Shown one piece after another: positions 17,601 through 26,711 of a DNA stretch of 64,000 bases; the first letter of the stretch is position 1; the number at the start of each line of letters is the position of its first letter. The translations under genes were made by a program, and so were the position numbers. Under the pieces are notes generated by a model. It searched no databases, was not told where the DNA came from, and saw only the letters and a list, made by a program, of their open reading frames with translations. The stretch is taken from contig NZ_SJDM01000017.1 in the NCBI RefSeq assembly GCF_004761865.1, forward strand, positions 1-64,000. Reading direction: 5' to 3'. This stretch comes from Crenalkalicoccus roseus (GTDB lineage Bacteria; Pseudomonadota; Alphaproteobacteria; Acetobacterales; Acetobacteraceae).

Positions 17601-19338
17601 CGACCACCGCCACATCTTCCTCGATCCCGACCCGGACCCCGAGGCCTCCTACGAGGAGCGCCGGCGGCTCTTCGCCCTGCCCCGCTCCTCCTGGGAGGAT
17701 TACGACCGGACGAAGCTCTCGCCCGGCGGCGGCGTCTTCCCGCGCGGCGCCAAGTCCATCCCGCTCTCGCCCGAAATCCGCGCCCTGCTCGGCCTCCGGC
17801 AGGAGCGCGCCGAGCCCGCCGCGGTGATCCGCGCCATCCTGCGCGCCGAGGTGGACCTGCTCTACTTCGGCGGCATCGGCACCTATGTGAAGGCGAGCAC
17901 GGAGAGCCACGCCGAGGCCGGGGACCGCGCCAACGACGCGCTGCGCGTGGACGGGCGGGAGGTCCGCGCCCGCGTCATCGGCGAGGGCGCCAATCTCGGC
18001 GTCACCCAGGCCGGGCGGGTGGAATACGCGCGGGAAGGGGCGGGCGGCAGGGGCGGGCGCGTCAACACCGACGCGCTCGACAACTCCGCCGGCGTCTCGA
18101 CCAGCGACCACGAGGTCAACATCAAGATCCTGCTCGCCGAGGTGGAGCGTGCCGGGGCGCTGACCCGCACCCAGCGCGACGCGCTGCTGCGCGAGATGAC
18201 CGAGGAGGTCGCCGCGCTGGTGCTGCGTGACAACGCGCTGCAGCACCTCGCCGTCAGCCTGGAGGAGCGGGCGGGGACGGAGGCGCTGCCCGCCCAGGCG
18301 GCGCTGATGGCGCGGCTGGAGGCGGAGGGCGTGCTCGACCGCGCCGTGGCCGGGCTGCCGGACACGGTGGCGCTCGCCGCGCGCACCGCCGCCGGCGCCG
18401 CGCTGCTGCGGCCGGAGATCGCGGCCCTGCTGCCCTTCGCCAAGCTCTGGCTGACGGATGCGATCGTCGCCAGCCCGCTGCCGGACGACGCGGCGCTGGC
18501 GCCGCTGCTGCTCGCCTACTTCCCGGCGCCGCTCCGCGCGCGCTACCCGGAGTTCATCGCCCGCCACCGCCTGCGGCGGGAGCTGGTGACCACCGCCGTC
18601 GCCAACCTGGTGGCGAACCGCATCGGCTGCGCCGGCCTCGCACGCCTGACGGCGGAGGCGGGGCCGGTCGCGGCCGCGCGCGCCGCCCTGCTTGCCGGGG
18701 CCGCCTTTGGGCTGGAGGAGGCGTGCGACGCCGCCGACGCCGCCCCCGCCCCCGCCGCGGCGCGGCTGGAGGCGCTGCTGGCGCTGCGCCGGCTGCAGGA
18801 GGCGGTGGCGCACGGGCTGCTGGCCGAGGACCCGGCGCGGCCGATGGAGGAGGCCCTCGCCGCGCTCCGCCCCGGCATCGCCGCGCTGGTGGAGGCGGAG
18901 ACGGCGCGGGCGGCGGAGGAGGCGCGGGCGCGGTCCTGGCGCGAGGCCGGCCTGCCTGCCCCGGTCGCGGCGCTGGCCGCGGCGGCGCCGCGGCTGATGG
19001 CGGCGCCGGCGATCCTCCGCCTCGCCGCCCTTGCCGGCGCCTCGCCGGCCGCCGCCGCCGCCGCCTGGGACCGGGTGGGCGCCGCCTTCCAGCTCGACGC
19101 GCTGCGCGAGGCGGCGGCGCACGCCCCCGCCCCCGGTGCCTTCGGCCCGCGGGCGAAGCTGGTGCTGCAGACCGACCTCGCGGAGGCCCAGGCGCGGCTG
19201 GCCGCCGCGCTGCTTGCCGGCCGCGAACCGCCGCCGCCCGCGGCGGCGCGGGCGGTGCAGGTGGCGCGGGAGGCGGCGCTGGTCGGCGACCTGGCGGCGC
19301 TGACCGTGGCGGCGCGGGCGCTGGCGGGGCTGGCGTGA
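14629..19338 (+). CDS. Large NAD-dependent glutamate dehydrogenase (GDH-180 type)
   Basis: 1569 residues, the size of the bacterial 180-kDa NAD-GDH class. A long N-terminal regulatory region with ACT-like domains includes [19 protein letters not shown] and [18 protein letters not shown]. The catalytic core follows: [39 protein letters not shown] (about 828-835, with the active-site lysine), [14 protein letters not shown] and [13 protein letters not shown]. It deaminates glutamate to 2-oxoglutarate with NAD, serving catabolism of glutamate-family amino acids. The ATG follows GGAGGAGGGAGGAGA. The protein is intact, and the next gene starts 28 bp downstream. Confidence 0.95.
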   Translation: [1569 protein letters not shown]

Positions 19339-19366
19339 CCCGCCGGCACGAGCCGGAGGCGCGGCC

Positions 19367-20629
19367 TTGAGCCGCCCCGCCCTCGCCTGGGCCCTCTACG
19401 ACTGGGCCAACAGCGCCTTTCCCACCGTCGTCTCCACCTTCGTCATCGCCGCCTATTTCGCCACCGCCGTGGCGCCCGACCCCGCCACCGGCCAGGCGCA
19501 GTGGGGCTGGATGCAGGCGGCGGCCGCCTTCGCCATCGCCGCGCTCTCCCCCGTGCTCGGGGCGGTGGCGGATGCGGGGGGGCGCAGGCGGGCGATGCTC
19601 GCCGCCTCGACCGTGGTGCTCGTGCTCGCGGTCGGGGGCATCTGGTTCGCCCGGCCGCAGCCCTCGGACGTGCTCTGGGCCCTGGCCTGCGTCGGCCTTG
19701 CCACCGTCGCCTTCGAGGTCGGCATGGTGTTCTACAACGCCATGCTGCCGCAGGTGGCGGCGCCGGAGCGGATCGGGCGCGTCTCCGGCCTTGCCTGGGG
19801 ACTTGGCTATGCGGGCGGGCTGGTGTGCCTCGTGCTCTGCCTCGTGGTGCTGGTGCGTCCCGACCCGGCGCCGTTCGGCCTCGACCGCGAGGCGGCGGAG
19901 CATGTGCGGGCGACGGCGCTGCTCACCGCGCTCTGGATCGCCGCCTTCGCCTGGCCGGTGCTGCTGGCACTGCCCGACCCGCCGGGGCGGCGCCCCTCCT
20001 GGGGCGCGGCGGCGCGGGAGGGGCTGGCGGAGATCCTGGCGGTGCTGCGCGGCCTGCCCTCCCGCCCCTCGATGCTGCGCTTCCTGGTGGCGCGGCTGTT
20101 CTACACCGACGGGCTGAACACGCTGTTCGCCTTCGGCGCCATCTACGCCGCCGGCGTGTTCGGCATGGGCTTCGAGGAGATCCTGGTGTTCGGCATCGCG
20201 CTGAACGTCACCGCCGGGCTCGGCGCCGCCGCCTTCGGCCTCATCGAGGACCGCCTCGGCTCGAAGCGGACGGTGCTGGTGGCCCTCGCCTCGCTGATCG
20301 CGCTCGGCGCGGGGCTGCTCGTGGTGCAGGAAAAGGCGGCCTTCTGGGCGCTCGCCCTCGGCCTCGGCGTCTTCATCGGCCCGGCGCAGGCGGCGAGCCG
20401 GGCGCTGATGGCGCGCATCGCCCCGGAGGCGGAGGTGACGGCGCATTTCGGCCTGTTCGCCCTTTCCGGGCGCATCACCGGCTTCCTCGGCCCGGCGACG
20501 CTCGCGGCGGTGACCGCCGCCACCGACAGCCAGCGCGCGGGCATGGCGACGATCCTGCTCTTCCTCGGCCTCGGCGCCGCCATCCTGCTCGGCGTCAGGG
20601 AGGAGCGGGAGGTGGTGGTCAGGGCATGA
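19367..20629 (+). CDS. MFS transporter of the Atg22/UMF1 type
   Basis: 420 residues with about twelve membrane spans. It starts with TTG; the N terminus ALAWALYDWANSAFPTVVST is the signature of the Atg22-like MFS branch, linked in fungi to amino-acid efflux from vacuoles. The bacterial substrate is unknown. It is placed 28 bp after NAD-glutamate dehydrogenase, so a link to amino-acid transport is plausible but inferred. Its 3' end overlaps the convergent CBS gene by 11 bp. Confidence 0.85.
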   Translation: MSRPALAWALYDWANSAFPTVVSTFVIAAYFATAVAPDPATGQAQWGWMQAAAAFAIAALSPVLGAVADAGGRRRAMLAASTVVLVLAVGGIWFARPQPSDVLWALACVGLATVAFEVGMVFYNAMLPQVAAPERIGRVSGLAWGLGYAGGLVCLVLCLVVLVRPDPAPFGLDREAAEHVRATALLTALWIAAFAWPVLLALPDPPGRRPSWGAAAREGLAEILAVLRGLPSRPSMLRFLVARLFYTDGLNTLFAFGAIYAAGVFGMGFEEILVFGIALNVTAGLGAAAFGLIEDRLGSKRTVLVALASLIALGAGLLVVQEKAAFWALALGLGVFIGPAQAASRALMARIAPEAEVTAHFGLFALSGRITGFLGPATLAAVTAATDSQRAGMATILLFLGLGAAILLGVREEREVVVRA

Positions 20630-21320
20630 GGTAGAGGTAGGCCGGGAGCGGCTGCGTCAGATCCCTCACCTCCCTCACCCCGGGCACGGTCTCGGCCAGG
20701 ACGCGGAGCGCGCGGCGGGTCGCCTGGTCGCGGGCGAAGCCGTGCAGCTCCACCACGCCCTCCCGCACCTCGACCGAGAGGTGGAAGGTGTCCACCCAGG
20801 GCTCCTTGCGCATGGCGGCGAGGATGGCGCGGCGGATGCGCTCGTCCGACAGGCGCTCCTCCTGCCGGTCGGGCGGCGCGGTGAGGGCGCGCAGCAGGTC
20901 GGCGCGGGAGACGATGCCGCGCAGCCGCCCCTCCCGCACCACCAGCACCCGGCGGATCCTCCTCTCCTCCAGCAGGTGCGCGATGTGCGCGGCGGTCGCG
21001 TCCTCGGGGACGGTGACGAGTTGCGTCGTCATCACCTCGGCGGCGGTGGTGCCGTGGGTGCGGGCGTAGCGGTCGGCGGCCCGGGACGGGTCGGCGAACA
21101 GGCCGGCGAGCCAGCCGCGCCGCTCGTCCTCCTCCCCGGCGAGGCGGCGGAGCAGGTCGGATTCGGTGACGATGCCGAGCAGGGTGCCCTCCCGGTCCAG
21201 CACCGGAACGGCGGAGATGCCGCGGTCGGCGAGCAGCCGGGCCACCGCTTGCACCGGCATGTCGGGCGGCACCGTGACCACGTCGGGGGTCATCAGGTCC
21301 CGGGCGGTCAGGGCGGCCAT
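20619..21320 (-). CDS. CBS-pair and BON domain protein
   Basis: 233 residues. CBS 1 is at about 7-62 (ARDLMTPDVVTVPPDMPVQ, GIVTESDLL), CBS 2 at about 93-150 (EVMTTQLVTVPEDATAAHI, GIVSRADLLRAL), and a BON domain at about 158-225 (RRAILAAMRKEPWVDTFHLS, VVELHGFARDQATRRAL). CBS pairs bind adenosyl nucleotides and BON domains bind membranes or polymers, so a soluble sensor or stress protein is likely. The same strand as priA, about 180 bp downstream of it. Confidence 0.88.
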   Translation of the reverse strand: MAALTARDLMTPDVVTVPPDMPVQAVARLLADRGISAVPVLDREGTLLGIVTESDLLRRLAGEEDERRGWLAGLFADPSRAADRYARTHGTTAAEVMTTQLVTVPEDATAAHIAHLLEERRIRRVLVVREGRLRGIVSRADLLRALTAPPDRQEERLSDERIRRAILAAMRKEPWVDTFHLSVEVREGVVELHGFARDQATRRALRVLAETVPGVREVRDLTQPLPAYLYLMP

Positions 21321-21354
21321 GGCACGGTCCTCCTTCGCGGGGCCGCGTCCGCTC

Positions 21355-21442
21355 GGTTGCGATCGCGGAAACGGCTCCAGACTGTCGCCTGCGGGCGGGT
21401 TCCGCGCTCCCGGCCGCCTCCCGGCCGCGCGCGATCTGCCCC
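21355..21442 (-). repeat. Decayed copy of the dispersed repeat
   Basis: GGAAACGGCTCCAG (21367-21380) and GCTCCCGGCCG...CGCGCGATCTGC (21415-21438) match the two halves of the dispersed family in minus orientation. The terminal CTAG sequences are lost and the first hairpin is incomplete. It lies in the gap between priA and the CBS gene, which otherwise shows nothing. Confidence 0.45.
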
Positions 21443-21503
21443 AGCGCGGGCAGGCTGCCAGGGACGCGGCGCCCGCGCCTTGACGCAGCGCAAGCCGGCG
21501 CCG

Positions 21504-23741
21504 CTACAGGAACCCCACCGGGTCCACGTCCACCTGCACCCGCACGCTGCCCGGCACCTCCACCCGCCCCAGCCATTCGCGCAGGATCGGCTGCACCGCG
21601 ATGTCGCGCCGCGTCTTGAGCAGCAGCCGCCGCCGGTGCCGCCCGCGCAGCATGGCGAGCGGCGCCGGCGCCGGGCCCAGCACCTGCACCCCCTCCCCTC
21701 CCGGCGCGGCGAGGCCGAGGTCGCGCGCGACGCGATCCGCCTCCCGCTCCTCCTCCGAGGAGACGATCAGCGCGGCGAGGCGGCCGAAGGGCGGCCAGCC
21801 GCCGGGGCGACGCATCGCCGCCTCCTCGCGCATGAAGGCGTCGAGGTCGCCGCCGACCAGCGCCTTCATCACCGGATGCTCGGGGCTGAAGGTCTGCAGC
21901 AGCACCCGCCCCGGCGCCTCCGCCCGGCCGGCGCGGCCGGCGACCTGGTGGAGGAGCTGCACCGTGCGCTCCGCCGCCCTCAAATCGCCACCGGCGAGGC
22001 CCAGATCGGCATCCACCACGCCGACCAGGGTGAGATGCGGGAAGTGCCAGCCCTTGGCCACGATCTGGGTGCCGATGATCAGGTCCACCGCGCGGTCCTG
22101 GATGGACTGCGCCGCCGCCGCCGCCGCCGCCGGCCCGGGAATGCTGTCGGAGGCCATGACCAGCACCCGCGCCTCGGGCCAGAGGGTGCGCGCCTCCTCC
22201 ATCACCCGCTCGACGCCGGGGCCGACCGCGGCGAGGGTGCCGGCATGGCCGCATTCCGGGCATTCCGCCGGCACCGGCTCGGCATGGCCGCAATGGTGGC
22301 ATTGCAGGCGCCGCTGCGCCCGGTGCTCCACCAGCCAGGCGGTGCAGTTCGGGCAGCGCAGCCGGTGGCCGCAGGTGCGGCAGAGCGTGAGCGGGGCGTA
22401 GCCGCGGCGGTTCAGGAACAGCATCGCCTGCTCTCCCCGCGCCAGCGCCTCGCCCGCCGCGGCGATCAGGGGCGGGGAGAGGAAGCGGCCGCGCTCGGGC
22501 GGCGCGGCGCGGAGGTCCACCGCCTCCACCGAGGGCAGGCGGGCGCCGCCATGGCGCTGCGGCAGGTGCAGCGCGGCGTAGCGCCCGGTCTCGGCATTGG
22601 TCAGCGTCTCGAGCGAGGGGGTGGCGCTGACCAGCACGCAGGCGGCGCCGGCGAGGCGGGCGCGCACCACCGCCATGTCGCGGGCGTTGTAGACGACGCC
22701 GTCCTCCTGCTTGAAGGCGGTCTCGTGCTCCTCGTCCACCACCACCAGCCCGAGATCGGGGAAGGGCAGGAACAGGGCGGAGCGGGCGCCGACCACGACC
22801 GGCGCCTCGCCTTCCGCCACCGCGCGCCAGGTGTCGCGGCGGGTGCGGGAGCCGATCTCGGAATGCCACAGTGCCGGGGCGACGCCGAAGCGGGCGCGGA
22901 AGCGGTCGAGCCACTGGGCGGAGAGGGCGATCTCCGGCAGCAGCACCAGCGCCTGCCGGCCCTGGCGCAGCGCCTCGGCCACCGCATCCAGATAGACCTC
23001 GGTCTTGCCCGAGCCGGTGACGCCGGTGAGCAGCGTCACGCCGAAGCGACGCGCCGAGACGCGCGCGCGCAGCGTGGCCGCCGCCCCGACCTGCGCACCG
23101 GACAGCGCCGGGCCAGGGTGGTCCGGATCGGGCCGGGCGAAGCGGGGCCGGCGCGGCAGCAGGGCGGGGCGGATCAGCCCGGCATCGGCCATGCCGCGCA
23201 GCACGGAGAGCGAGACCTTCGCCACCTCGGCCAGCGCCGCGCCGGCATACACCTCGCCGGGCGCCATGGCGTCCAGCACCCGCCGGCGCTCCGGCGTGAG
23301 GCGCGGGCGGTGATTGGCGCCGGGCTCGGCCAGGGTCCAGCCGGCCTGGGGTGTGGGGGGCTCGAGGGCCGCGGGCACGCTCATTGCCATGCGCAGCACC
23401 GCGCCGGGCGGGCTCAGCGTATAGGCCGCGACCCAGTCCACGAAACGGCGCAGGCTCTCGGTCATTGGAGGCGCCGGCAGGATTTCGAGCACGGGTCGCA
23501 GGCGGTGGTCCGGCACGGGCCTTTCGTCCGGCTCCTGTTCCGCGTCCCAGACGACGCCGATTGTTTCCCTTTGATTGAGCGGAACGACGACGAATTCCCC
23601 TGGACGGGGCGCCCCCTTCGGGGGCAGGCGGTAGTCATAGGCCCCGGCCAGTGGCAGGGGCAGCAGGACGCGCACCCGTGGCATGGATGCAACGCCGGGC
23701 GTGTCCTGTCTGCCGCTCTGCTTTCCGGGGCCCCGAGCCAT
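21504..23741 (-). CDS. priA: Primosomal protein N' (replication restart helicase PriA)
   Basis: 745 residues. N-terminal 3' DNA-binding domain ([20 protein letters not shown]), then SF2 helicase motifs: Walker [13 protein letters not shown] at about 242-253, Walker B VVDEEHE. The zinc-binding cysteine cluster [13 protein letters not shown] and [17 protein letters not shown] follows, then RAGRA(E) motif VI. It reloads the replisome at stalled forks. Start 23741 has an AAAGGA ribosome site 7 nt upstream; the ATG at 23684, where family similarity begins, has none. It is divergent from fsa. Confidence 0.94.
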   Translation of the reverse strand: MARGPGKQSGRQDTPGVASMPRVRVLLPLPLAGAYDYRLPPKGAPRPGEFVVVPLNQRETIGVVWDAEQEPDERPVPDHRLRPVLEILPAPPMTESLRRFVDWVAAYTLSPPGAVLRMAMSVPAALEPPTPQAGWTLAEPGANHRPRLTPERRRVLDAMAPGEVYAGAALAEVAKVSLSVLRGMADAGLIRPALLPRRPRFARPDPDHPGPALSGAQVGAAATLRARVSARRFGVTLLTGVTGSGKTEVYLDAVAEALRQGRQALVLLPEIALSAQWLDRFRARFGVAPALWHSEIGSRTRRDTWRAVAEGEAPVVVGARSALFLPFPDLGLVVVDEEHETAFKQEDGVVYNARDMAVVRARLAGAACVLVSATPSLETLTNAETGRYAALHLPQRHGGARLPSVEAVDLRAAPPERGRFLSPPLIAAAGEALARGEQAMLFLNRRGYAPLTLCRTCGHRLRCPNCTAWLVEHRAQRRLQCHHCGHAEPVPAECPECGHAGTLAAVGPGVERVMEEARTLWPEARVLVMASDSIPGPAAAAAAAQSIQDRAVDLIIGTQIVAKGWHFPHLTLVGVVDADLGLAGGDLRAAERTVQLLHQVAGRAGRAEAPGRVLLQTFSPEHPVMKALVGGDLDAFMREEAAMRRPGGWPPFGRLAALIVSSEEEREADRVARDLGLAAPGGEGVQVLGPAPAPLAMLRGRHRRRLLLKTRRDIAVQPILREWLGRVEVPGSVRVQVDVDPVGFL

Positions 23742-23805
23742 GGGCTATCCTTTATAGGAACAAAGCTGAAACGACTACCCGGCCATAGGCCGTGAGGATC
23801 CCGCC

Positions 23806-24462
23806 ATGAAGTTCTTCGTGGACACCGCCGAGGTGTCGGAGATCCGTTCCCTGGCCGAGGCGGGCCTGGTGGACGGCGTGACCACCAACCCGAGCCTGAT
23901 CGCAAAATCGGGACGCCGCATGGCGGAGGTGATCGAGGAGATCTGCGCCATCACCCCGGGCCCCGTCTCCGCCGAGGTCACCGCCACCGAGTTCGAGGAC
24001 ATGCTGGCCGAGGGGCGGCACCTGCGCGCCATCGCCTCCAACGTCGCGGTGAAGGTGCCGCTGACCGAGGCGGGGCTGCGCGCCTGCCGGGTCCTGTCCG
24101 GCGAGGGGACGCTGGTGAACGTCACCCTCTGCTTCACCCCGGCGCAGGCGCTGCTGGCGGCCAAGGCGGGGGCGGCCTTCGTCTCCCCCTTCGTCGGCCG
24201 GCTCGACGACATCGCCACCGACGGCATGCGGCTGATCGCCGACGTGGTGGCGATCTTCCGCAACTACCCGCAGCTCAAGACGGAGGTACTGGTCGCATCC
24301 ATCCGCCACCCCATCCACCTGGTCGAGGCCGCGAAGCTCGGCGCGGGCGTCGCCACCCTGCCGCCTGCGGTGATCCGCCAACTCCTGAAGCATCCGCTGA
24401 CCGACCGGGGCCTCGAGGCCTTCCTGGCGGATTGGCGCAAGACAGGGCAGAGCATCCTGTGA
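23806..24462 (+). CDS. fsa: Fructose-6-phosphate aldolase / short transaldolase
   Basis: 218 residues, the short transaldolase class. [34 protein letters not shown], the Schiff-base lysine in NVAVKVPLT (about residue 85), and [28 protein letters not shown]. It catalyses either transaldolase exchange or reversible fructose-6-phosphate cleavage; sequence alone does not decide. Its TGA overlaps the GTG start of the DUF484 gene (GTGA), giving fsa-DUF484-xerC as an operon. Confidence 0.92.
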   Translation: MKFFVDTAEVSEIRSLAEAGLVDGVTTNPSLIAKSGRRMAEVIEEICAITPGPVSAEVTATEFEDMLAEGRHLRAIASNVAVKVPLTEAGLRACRVLSGEGTLVNVTLCFTPAQALLAAKAGAAFVSPFVGRLDDIATDGMRLIADVVAIFRNYPQLKTEVLVASIRHPIHLVEAAKLGAGVATLPPAVIRQLLKHPLTDRGLEAFLADWRKTGQSIL

Positions 24463-25130
24463 CACTTCCCCTTCCGCAGAGGCGTCCCGATGCCGAGGCA
24501 GAACTGCCGGAGGCGGAGGCGGTGGCCGCCTTCCTCGCAGCCCATCCGGACTTCCTGGCGGAGCGGCCGGACCTCTACCGGATCCTCACCCCCCCGCGCC
24601 GGGTGCACGGAGAGCGGCTGGCCGACCACATGGCCGCCATGCTCTCCGCCGAGCGGCGCCGCGTCCGCTCGCTGGAGGCGGAGATGGAGGCCGCCGTCGC
24701 GGTCGGGCGCGCCGGCAACGGCCTGAACGTGCGGGTGCGTCTTGCCGTGCTGGCGCTGATGCGCGCCCAGGACGTGACCGAGACGGTGACGCAAGAGGTG
24801 CCGGCGCTGCTCGGCGTCGAGACCTGCACCCTGCTTTCCGAGCAGCCGGACCGCCGCGGCGTCGTGAAGCTGCCGCGGGGCACGGTGGCGCGCCTGCTCG
24901 GCCCGGGCCGCGACGCGGTGGTGCGCGCGGTGCCGACCGAGACCGAGCTGCTGCACCAGGAGGCGGCGCCGCTGGTGGCGCGCGACGCGCTGGCCCGCGT
25001 GCCGCTGTGGACCGGGCAGCCCACCCTGCTCGCCCTCGGCGCGCGCGACCCGGCGGCCCTGCCGGCGCGACAGGCCAACGCCACCCTGGCCTTCCTCGGC
25101 CGCGTGGTGGCGGCGGCGATGGCGCGCTGA
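24459..25130 (+). CDS. DUF484 family GAF-like protein
   Basis: 223 residues from the GTG that overlaps the fsa stop. The N-terminal [21 protein letters not shown] is the DUF484 hallmark, followed by a short coiled coil ([20 protein letters not shown]) and a GAF-like domain ending [21 protein letters not shown]. Function is unknown; the conserved neighbour in proteobacteria is xerC, as here (48 bp downstream), which suggests a link to recombination or chromosome segregation. A TTG at 24432 would give 9 more residues. Confidence 0.87.
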   Translation: MTLPLPQRRPDAEAELPEAEAVAAFLAAHPDFLAERPDLYRILTPPRRVHGERLADHMAAMLSAERRRVRSLEAEMEAAVAVGRAGNGLNVRVRLAVLALMRAQDVTETVTQEVPALLGVETCTLLSEQPDRRGVVKLPRGTVARLLGPGRDAVVRAVPTETELLHQEAAPLVARDALARVPLWTGQPTLLALGARDPAALPARQANATLAFLGRVVAAAMAR

Positions 25131-25178
25131 GGCCGTGCCCGCCCGGCTCCGCGGCTTCCCGACGCGCGGCACCGCGCC

Positions 25179-26102
25179 ATGACCGCCGCCGAGGCCCGGG
25201 CCCGCTACCTCGACTGGCTGGCGCGGGAACGCCGCGCCGCCGCCAACACGGTCGAGGCCTATGGCCGCGACCTCGCGGACTTCCTGCAGTTCCTCGCCGG
25301 GCACATGGGGGGCGAGGTGGACCTCGCCGCGCTCCGCCCGGGCGACATCCGCGCCTTCCTCGCCGCCCGCGCCATGGGAGGGGCCGGCCTGGCCACACGC
25401 GCCCGCCAGCTCGCCGCGGTGCGCGGCTTCCTGCGCTGGCTGGCGCGGACCCGGGGGCTGCCGACGGCGGCGCTGAGCGGGCTGCGCGGCCCGCGCCTGA
25501 AGCCCCCGGTGCCCCGCGCGTTGACGCCCGGCCAGGCGCGCGAGGTGGTGGAGCAGGCCGGCACGGTGCACGACCCCGACCGGGCCGAGCTGCCGGCGCA
25601 GCAGGCGGCGCGCGATGTGGCGCTGTTCGCGCTGCTCTACGGTTGCGGGCTCCGCCTCGGCGAGGCGCTCGCCCTCGATGTGCGCGACGCGCCGCGGGAG
25701 GGGGAGAAGGCGGCGCTGCGCGTCACCGGCAAGGGCGGGCGGCAGCGCATGGTGCCGGTGCTGCCCGCGGTGCGCCGGGCGATCGCCGACTATCTGCGGC
25801 TGCGCCCCGGCGCCCGGCCGGAGGAGCCGCTGTTCCTCGGCGCCCGCGGCGGCCGCCTGGATGCCGCGGTGGCGCAGCGCTCCCTGCGCCTCTACCGGCG
25901 CCTCGCGGGTCTGCCGGAACACGCCACGCCCCACGCGCTGCGGCACAGCTTCGCGACACACCTGCTGGCCGGCGGGGCGGATCTGCGTGCGATCCAGGAA
26001 CTGCTCGGCCATGCGAGCCTTTCCACCACCCAGCGCTATACGGCGGTGGACGCGGCGGCGCTGCTCTCCACCTGGCGGCGCGCGCATCCGCGAGCCGACT
26101 GA
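25179..26102 (+). CDS. xerC: Tyrosine recombinase XerC
   Basis: 307 residues. N-terminal SAM-like DNA-binding domain (about 8-95: YLDWLARERRAAANTVEAYG) and a C-terminal catalytic domain with Arg in LLYGCGLRLGEAL, Lys in RVTGKGGRQRMVP, the HxxR box TPHALRHSFATHLLAGG, a later His in LLGHASLSTTQRYTAVD and Tyr in the same segment. With XerD it resolves chromosome dimers at dif. Its position after DUF484 is ancestral, so it is read as housekeeping XerC and not as an island integrase, although an island begins just after it. Confidence 0.92.
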   Translation: MTAAEARARYLDWLARERRAAANTVEAYGRDLADFLQFLAGHMGGEVDLAALRPGDIRAFLAARAMGGAGLATRARQLAAVRGFLRWLARTRGLPTAALSGLRGPRLKPPVPRALTPGQAREVVEQAGTVHDPDRAELPAQQAARDVALFALLYGCGLRLGEALALDVRDAPREGEKAALRVTGKGGRQRMVPVLPAVRRAIADYLRLRPGARPEEPLFLGARGGRLDAAVAQRSLRLYRRLAGLPEHATPHALRHSFATHLLAGGADLRAIQELLGHASLSTTQRYTAVDAAALLSTWRRAHPRAD

Positions 26103-26159
26103 CGGCGCACGGAGCGCCCGCCTGCCAAGAGGAAGGATGCCCGGGGATTGGTAGGCACG

Positions 26160-26577
26160 CTAGACCGTTTTCTGTTTACTCGGACGCATATTGGCGAGGC
26201 AGTTTTTGACTCGTCTGGGGATGCAGGTGTCGAGCACGCGGCCGAGGTGGTCCGGAGCGCCGGTGGCCACGTCGGGCCGGTCTTGCCCGGCCGCTCTCAG
26301 CGACTTTTTGTGTCGCAAGCCGAGCCGGCGCAGCGTCGCCCAGATCGTCGTCAGCGAGCCGGCCCGGATCTCCCTTTGCTGCTAGCTCGGCCTGGAGCTC
26401 CGCTAGTGTGATCCCCGGCTTTGCTTCGATCAGCTCGCGTAGCAGATCCTTGTGGCCGGCCAGCAGCGGCTTGCGGTAGCCGCCGATCCGGGCCGGGGCG
26501 GCGCTGCCGGTTTCCCGGACAAGCCACTCGCGCAGGTCCGCCGACAAGGGTGCCGTCATCGCCGCCTTGACGCTCAA
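26160..26577 (-). pseudogene. IS630-family transposase remnant
   Basis: Minus-strand reading gives MTAPLSADLREWLVRETGSA, then a linker and LLRELIEAKPGITLAELQAE, the N-terminal winged-helix region of IS630-type transposases. A frameshift around 26370 leads to TTIWATLRRLGLRHKKS and AAGQDRPDV in another frame, where IS630 proteins normally continue into the catalytic domain. The frame ends with TAG at 26160. The first helix-turn-helix appears deleted and the DDE domain is absent. It lies at the trailer end of the CRISPR array and marks decay of the island. Confidence 0.65.
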
Positions 26578-26711
26578 CAGGCAGCGTCGAATCAGAACCC
26601 GCGAGTCCGCGCAGCCTCAAACCGCTCCAACTTGCGCCGGAGCGTTGGCCACTGCTGACGGCTCTCTTTGGCATAAGCTGCAACATCCGCCTGTCTCACC
26701 TATCCGAAGGA

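Noticed and set aside
13411-19122. 1903-codon open frame on the minus strand, antisense to NAD-glutamate dehydrogenase
   Set aside because: Low-complexity Arg/Gly/His translation without family motifs; a product of the high GC content and codon bias of the real gene on the plus strand.
20742-23795. 1017-codon plus-strand frame opposite priA and the CBS gene
   Set aside because: Antisense to two well-supported genes; composition typical of a GC shadow.
25179-26102. XerC-like recombinase as the integrase of the CRISPR island
   Set aside because: It sits in the conserved fsa-DUF484-xerC order and has standard XerC length and motifs, so it is housekeeping.
26592-26699. 35-codon minus frame with GTG start (VRQADVAAYAKESRQQWPTL...)
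   Set aside because: Looks protein-like and could be a relic antitoxin-like or IS-associated fragment, but it is short, lacks a good ribosome site and has no recognisable family.
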